6,962 bases of DNA from positions 1-6,962 of the forward strand of contig JAHIGH010000107.1 in the NCBI GenBank assembly GCA_018900295.1, in the 5' to 3' direction. Shown here piece after piece: positions 5,777 through 6,962 of the stretch. This DNA is from Patescibacteria group bacterium. GTDB lineage: Bacteria; Patescibacteriota; Microgenomatia; Levybacterales; UBA12049. The number at the start of each line of letters is the position of its first letter. Position 1 is the stretch's first letter. A model generated the notes under the pieces. The model was not told where the DNA came from. It was given only the letters and a program-made list of their open reading frames with translations, and ran no database searches. A program made the position numbers and the translations under genes.

Positions 5777-6229
5777 ATGGAAAATAATCCTTCAATAATG
5801 CACAATTTTAACACAAATAGCTCAAATAATCCCTTCGGTCGGAAGTTTGTTGCCGTACTTATTATAGTAGTTTTTCTTGGCATTGGATCAGGATTGCTTC
5901 TTTCAAGATTATCTCCAAATTTAGCGAAAAATAATGCATTAGTGTCGCCAAAAGATAAAAGCTCTATAGAAAAAGGAAAAATCTATGGATCGGATGATAC
6001 CGGTACGTTCAAAGATTCAGCAGAAGGAAAGTTAATAGTAGGAGGTATAGACGGGGAAGGGCAATATCATTTAGAGCGCCCTGGAGGAGAAAGCCAAAAT
6101 GTCTATCTAACCTCCTCATCGGTTGATTTATCATTTTTTATTGGTCGAAAAATCAAAATCTGGGGAGAAACTCAAAAAGCCCAAAAAGCCGGCTGGCTTA
6201 TGGATGTAGGGAGAGTAGAGGTGTTATGA
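5777..6229 (+). CDS. Single-pass membrane protein with extracytoplasmic β domain, ftsE partner
   Basis: The 150-residue product has a short polar Asn/Ser-rich N-terminus, one strongly hydrophobic segment (about 24-42, FVAVLIIVVFLGIGSGLLL), a hydrophilic linker and a compact C-terminal domain outside the membrane. That domain contains AEGKLIVGGIDGEGQYHLERPGG within about 82-104, VYLTSSSVDLSFFIGRKIKIWGE (about 109-131) and a terminal GWLMDVGRVEVL (139-150). The alternating strands ending in a GRKIKIWGE-type turn suggest a small β-barrel, possibly OB-like, which is an inference from pattern alone. I recall similar proteins next to ftsE in Patescibacteria. Its TGA overlaps the ftsE ATG (ATGA), so the two are translated together, pointing to a role in FtsEX-dependent envelope or division function. 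Function is not established. Confidence 0.85.
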   Translation: MENNPSIMHNFNTNSSNNPFGRKFVAVLIIVVFLGIGSGLLLSRLSPNLAKNNALVSPKDKSSIEKGKIYGSDDTGTFKDSAEGKLIVGGIDGEGQYHLERPGGESQNVYLTSSSVDLSFFIGRKIKIWGETQKAQKAGWLMDVGRVEVL

Positions 6230-6962
6230 TTAAGCTTGATAATGTTTCAAAAATATATAAAACAGGAACAGCGGCTCTTACAGACGTTACCTTTTCTATG
6301 GACAAAGGAGAGTTTGTTTTTTTCGTTGGCCCATCGGGATCGGGAAAAACTACACTATTCCGCTTACTTATTAGGGATACACTGCCTTCGAAGGGTACAA
6401 TTAATGTCAATAAATGGGAACTGACGAAGTTGTCAAAAAAGAAAATACCTCAATTGCGAAAAAAAATTGGCGTTGTTTTCCAGGACCTGAAGCTTCTGAA
6501 AGACAGAACTGTATTCGAGAATATTTTGTTCCCTCTCGAAGTAACCGATATGGATCACAAAAGCGCCAAGCAAAAAGTGGAAAAAATTCTCGAAGAAGTC
6601 GACATTATGGAGCATAGAAATAAATTCCCTCTCCAACTTTCAGGAGGAGAATTGCAGCGCGTCGCGATTGCGCGCGCGCTCGTTTTCAATCCCGATATCG
6701 TTCTTGCCGATGAGCCGACAGGCAATCTCGACATGACTACTTCCTGGGAAATACTAAAACTCCTGCAAGACATAAATAAAGCAGGCACTACAATTCTTAT
6801 GGCCACCCATAACACCGATATTATTAATAGTCTTCTGAAACGCGTTATAACTCTCGAAAAAGGAAAAATTATAAGGGATGACCTGCCTGCCGGCAGGCAG
6901 GAAAAAAAACTGGAAAAATCAGTACACGATACTTCGAAAAGCGAAGCGGGGGAATCAAAAAA
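6226..6962 (+). CDS. ftsE: Cell division ATP-binding protein FtsE (3' end outside window)
   Basis: FtsE is the cytoplasmic ATPase of FtsEX, an ABC-type complex that works at the divisome to switch on peptidoglycan hydrolases. The 245 codons visible begin MIKLDNVSKIYKTG and include Walker A GPSGSGKT (35-42), the Q-loop Gln86 in GVVFQD, the signature LSGGE (138-142), Walker B IVLADEP (158-164), the D-loop GNLD (166-169) and the H-loop His195. The ATP-binding core ends near residue 218, the usual FtsE length. The frame continues with a Lys/Glu/Ser-rich tail to the window edge, first passing through a perfect palindrome translated as LPAGRQ. Purine-rich AGAGG at 6217-6221 and AGGGAG at 6208-6213 may serve as Shine-Dalgarno sequences. 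FtsX would be expected just downstream. Confidence 0.95.
   Translation, partial: MIKLDNVSKIYKTGTAALTDVTFSMDKGEFVFFVGPSGSGKTTLFRLLIRDTLPSKGTINVNKWELTKLSKKKIPQLRKKIGVVFQDLKLLKDRTVFENILFPLEVTDMDHKSAKQKVEKILEEVDIMEHRNKFPLQLSGGELQRVAIARALVFNPDIVLADEPTGNLDMTTSWEILKLLQDINKAGTTILMATHNTDIINSLLKRVITLEKGKIIRDDLPAGRQEKKLEKSVHDTSKSEAGESK
6882..6901. repeat. 20-bp perfect GC-rich palindrome inside ftsE
   Basis: CCTGCCTGCCGGCAGGCAGG is fully self-complementary, with no loop needed between its two 10-nt halves. It lies in the 3' part of ftsE and is translated as L-P-A-G-R-Q. It is much richer in GC than the codons on either side. I recall the LPAGRQ peptide as frequent in Patescibacteria proteins, which points to a dispersed repeat that inserts without breaking the frame; the copy number in this genome cannot be judged from one window. 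Confidence 0.8.

Noticed and set aside
6414..6617. Alternative plus-strand frame within ftsE
   Set aside because: It overlaps the Q-loop-containing part of ftsE, whose motifs are intact in the main frame.
1..6962. CRISPR array, tRNA or rRNA gene, full insertion sequence
   Set aside because: No regularly spaced direct repeats, no cloverleaf-like or rRNA-like sequence and no transposase reading frame were seen; only short palindromic repeats are present.

Overview
The window reads like a piece of a small, AT-leaning bacterial genome of the Candidate Phyla Radiation (Patescibacteria). Three things suggest this: a prfB / single-pass membrane protein / ftsE neighbourhood, a membrane protein with a GEGQYHLERPGG / GWLMDVGR signature that I associate from memory with this group, and several short GC-rich palindromic repeats, one of them translated as LPAGRQ inside ftsE. 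The assignment is an inference without a database search. RF2 is present and UGA closes at least three genes, so the standard bacterial code applies, not the UGA-glycine code of Gracilibacteria and Absconditabacteria.

Layout from left to right: the tail of an unidentified Lys-rich protein (1-164); prfB (183-1193) with a perfect TATAAT box almost touching its start codon; a 58-bp double-hairpin repeat (1227-1284); an AT-rich two-gene module on the plus strand, made of a ClpP/crotonase-fold SDH_sah-type serine protease (1385-2305) and an overlapping 56-codon basic protein (2302-2472); and a short convergent gap. Next comes a minus-strand folate operon, transcribed folC-folP-folB-folK (5729 down to 2574). 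An 85-bp palindromic repeat (3433-3517) sits between folP and folB. A 47-bp divergent promoter region follows, then on the plus strand the membrane protein (5777-6229) translationally coupled to ftsE (6226 to the window end).

FolC, FolP, FolB and FolK carry out the pterin branch after dihydroneopterin formation, up to dihydrofolate and its glutamylation: aldolase, pyrophosphokinase, pteroate synthase, and dihydrofolate/folylpolyglutamate synthase. No folE, folA or pABA gene is in the window. FtsE is the ATPase of the FtsEX divisome complex that controls cell-wall hydrolysis.

Most worth a second look: the protease plus small-protein module; the roughly 4.5 kb block that separates prfB from the ftsE operon; the repeat that creates a false N-terminal extension of FolB; the repeat translated within FtsE; the 16-codon coding-like remnant in frame behind the folK stop; and the near-leaderless prfB promoter.
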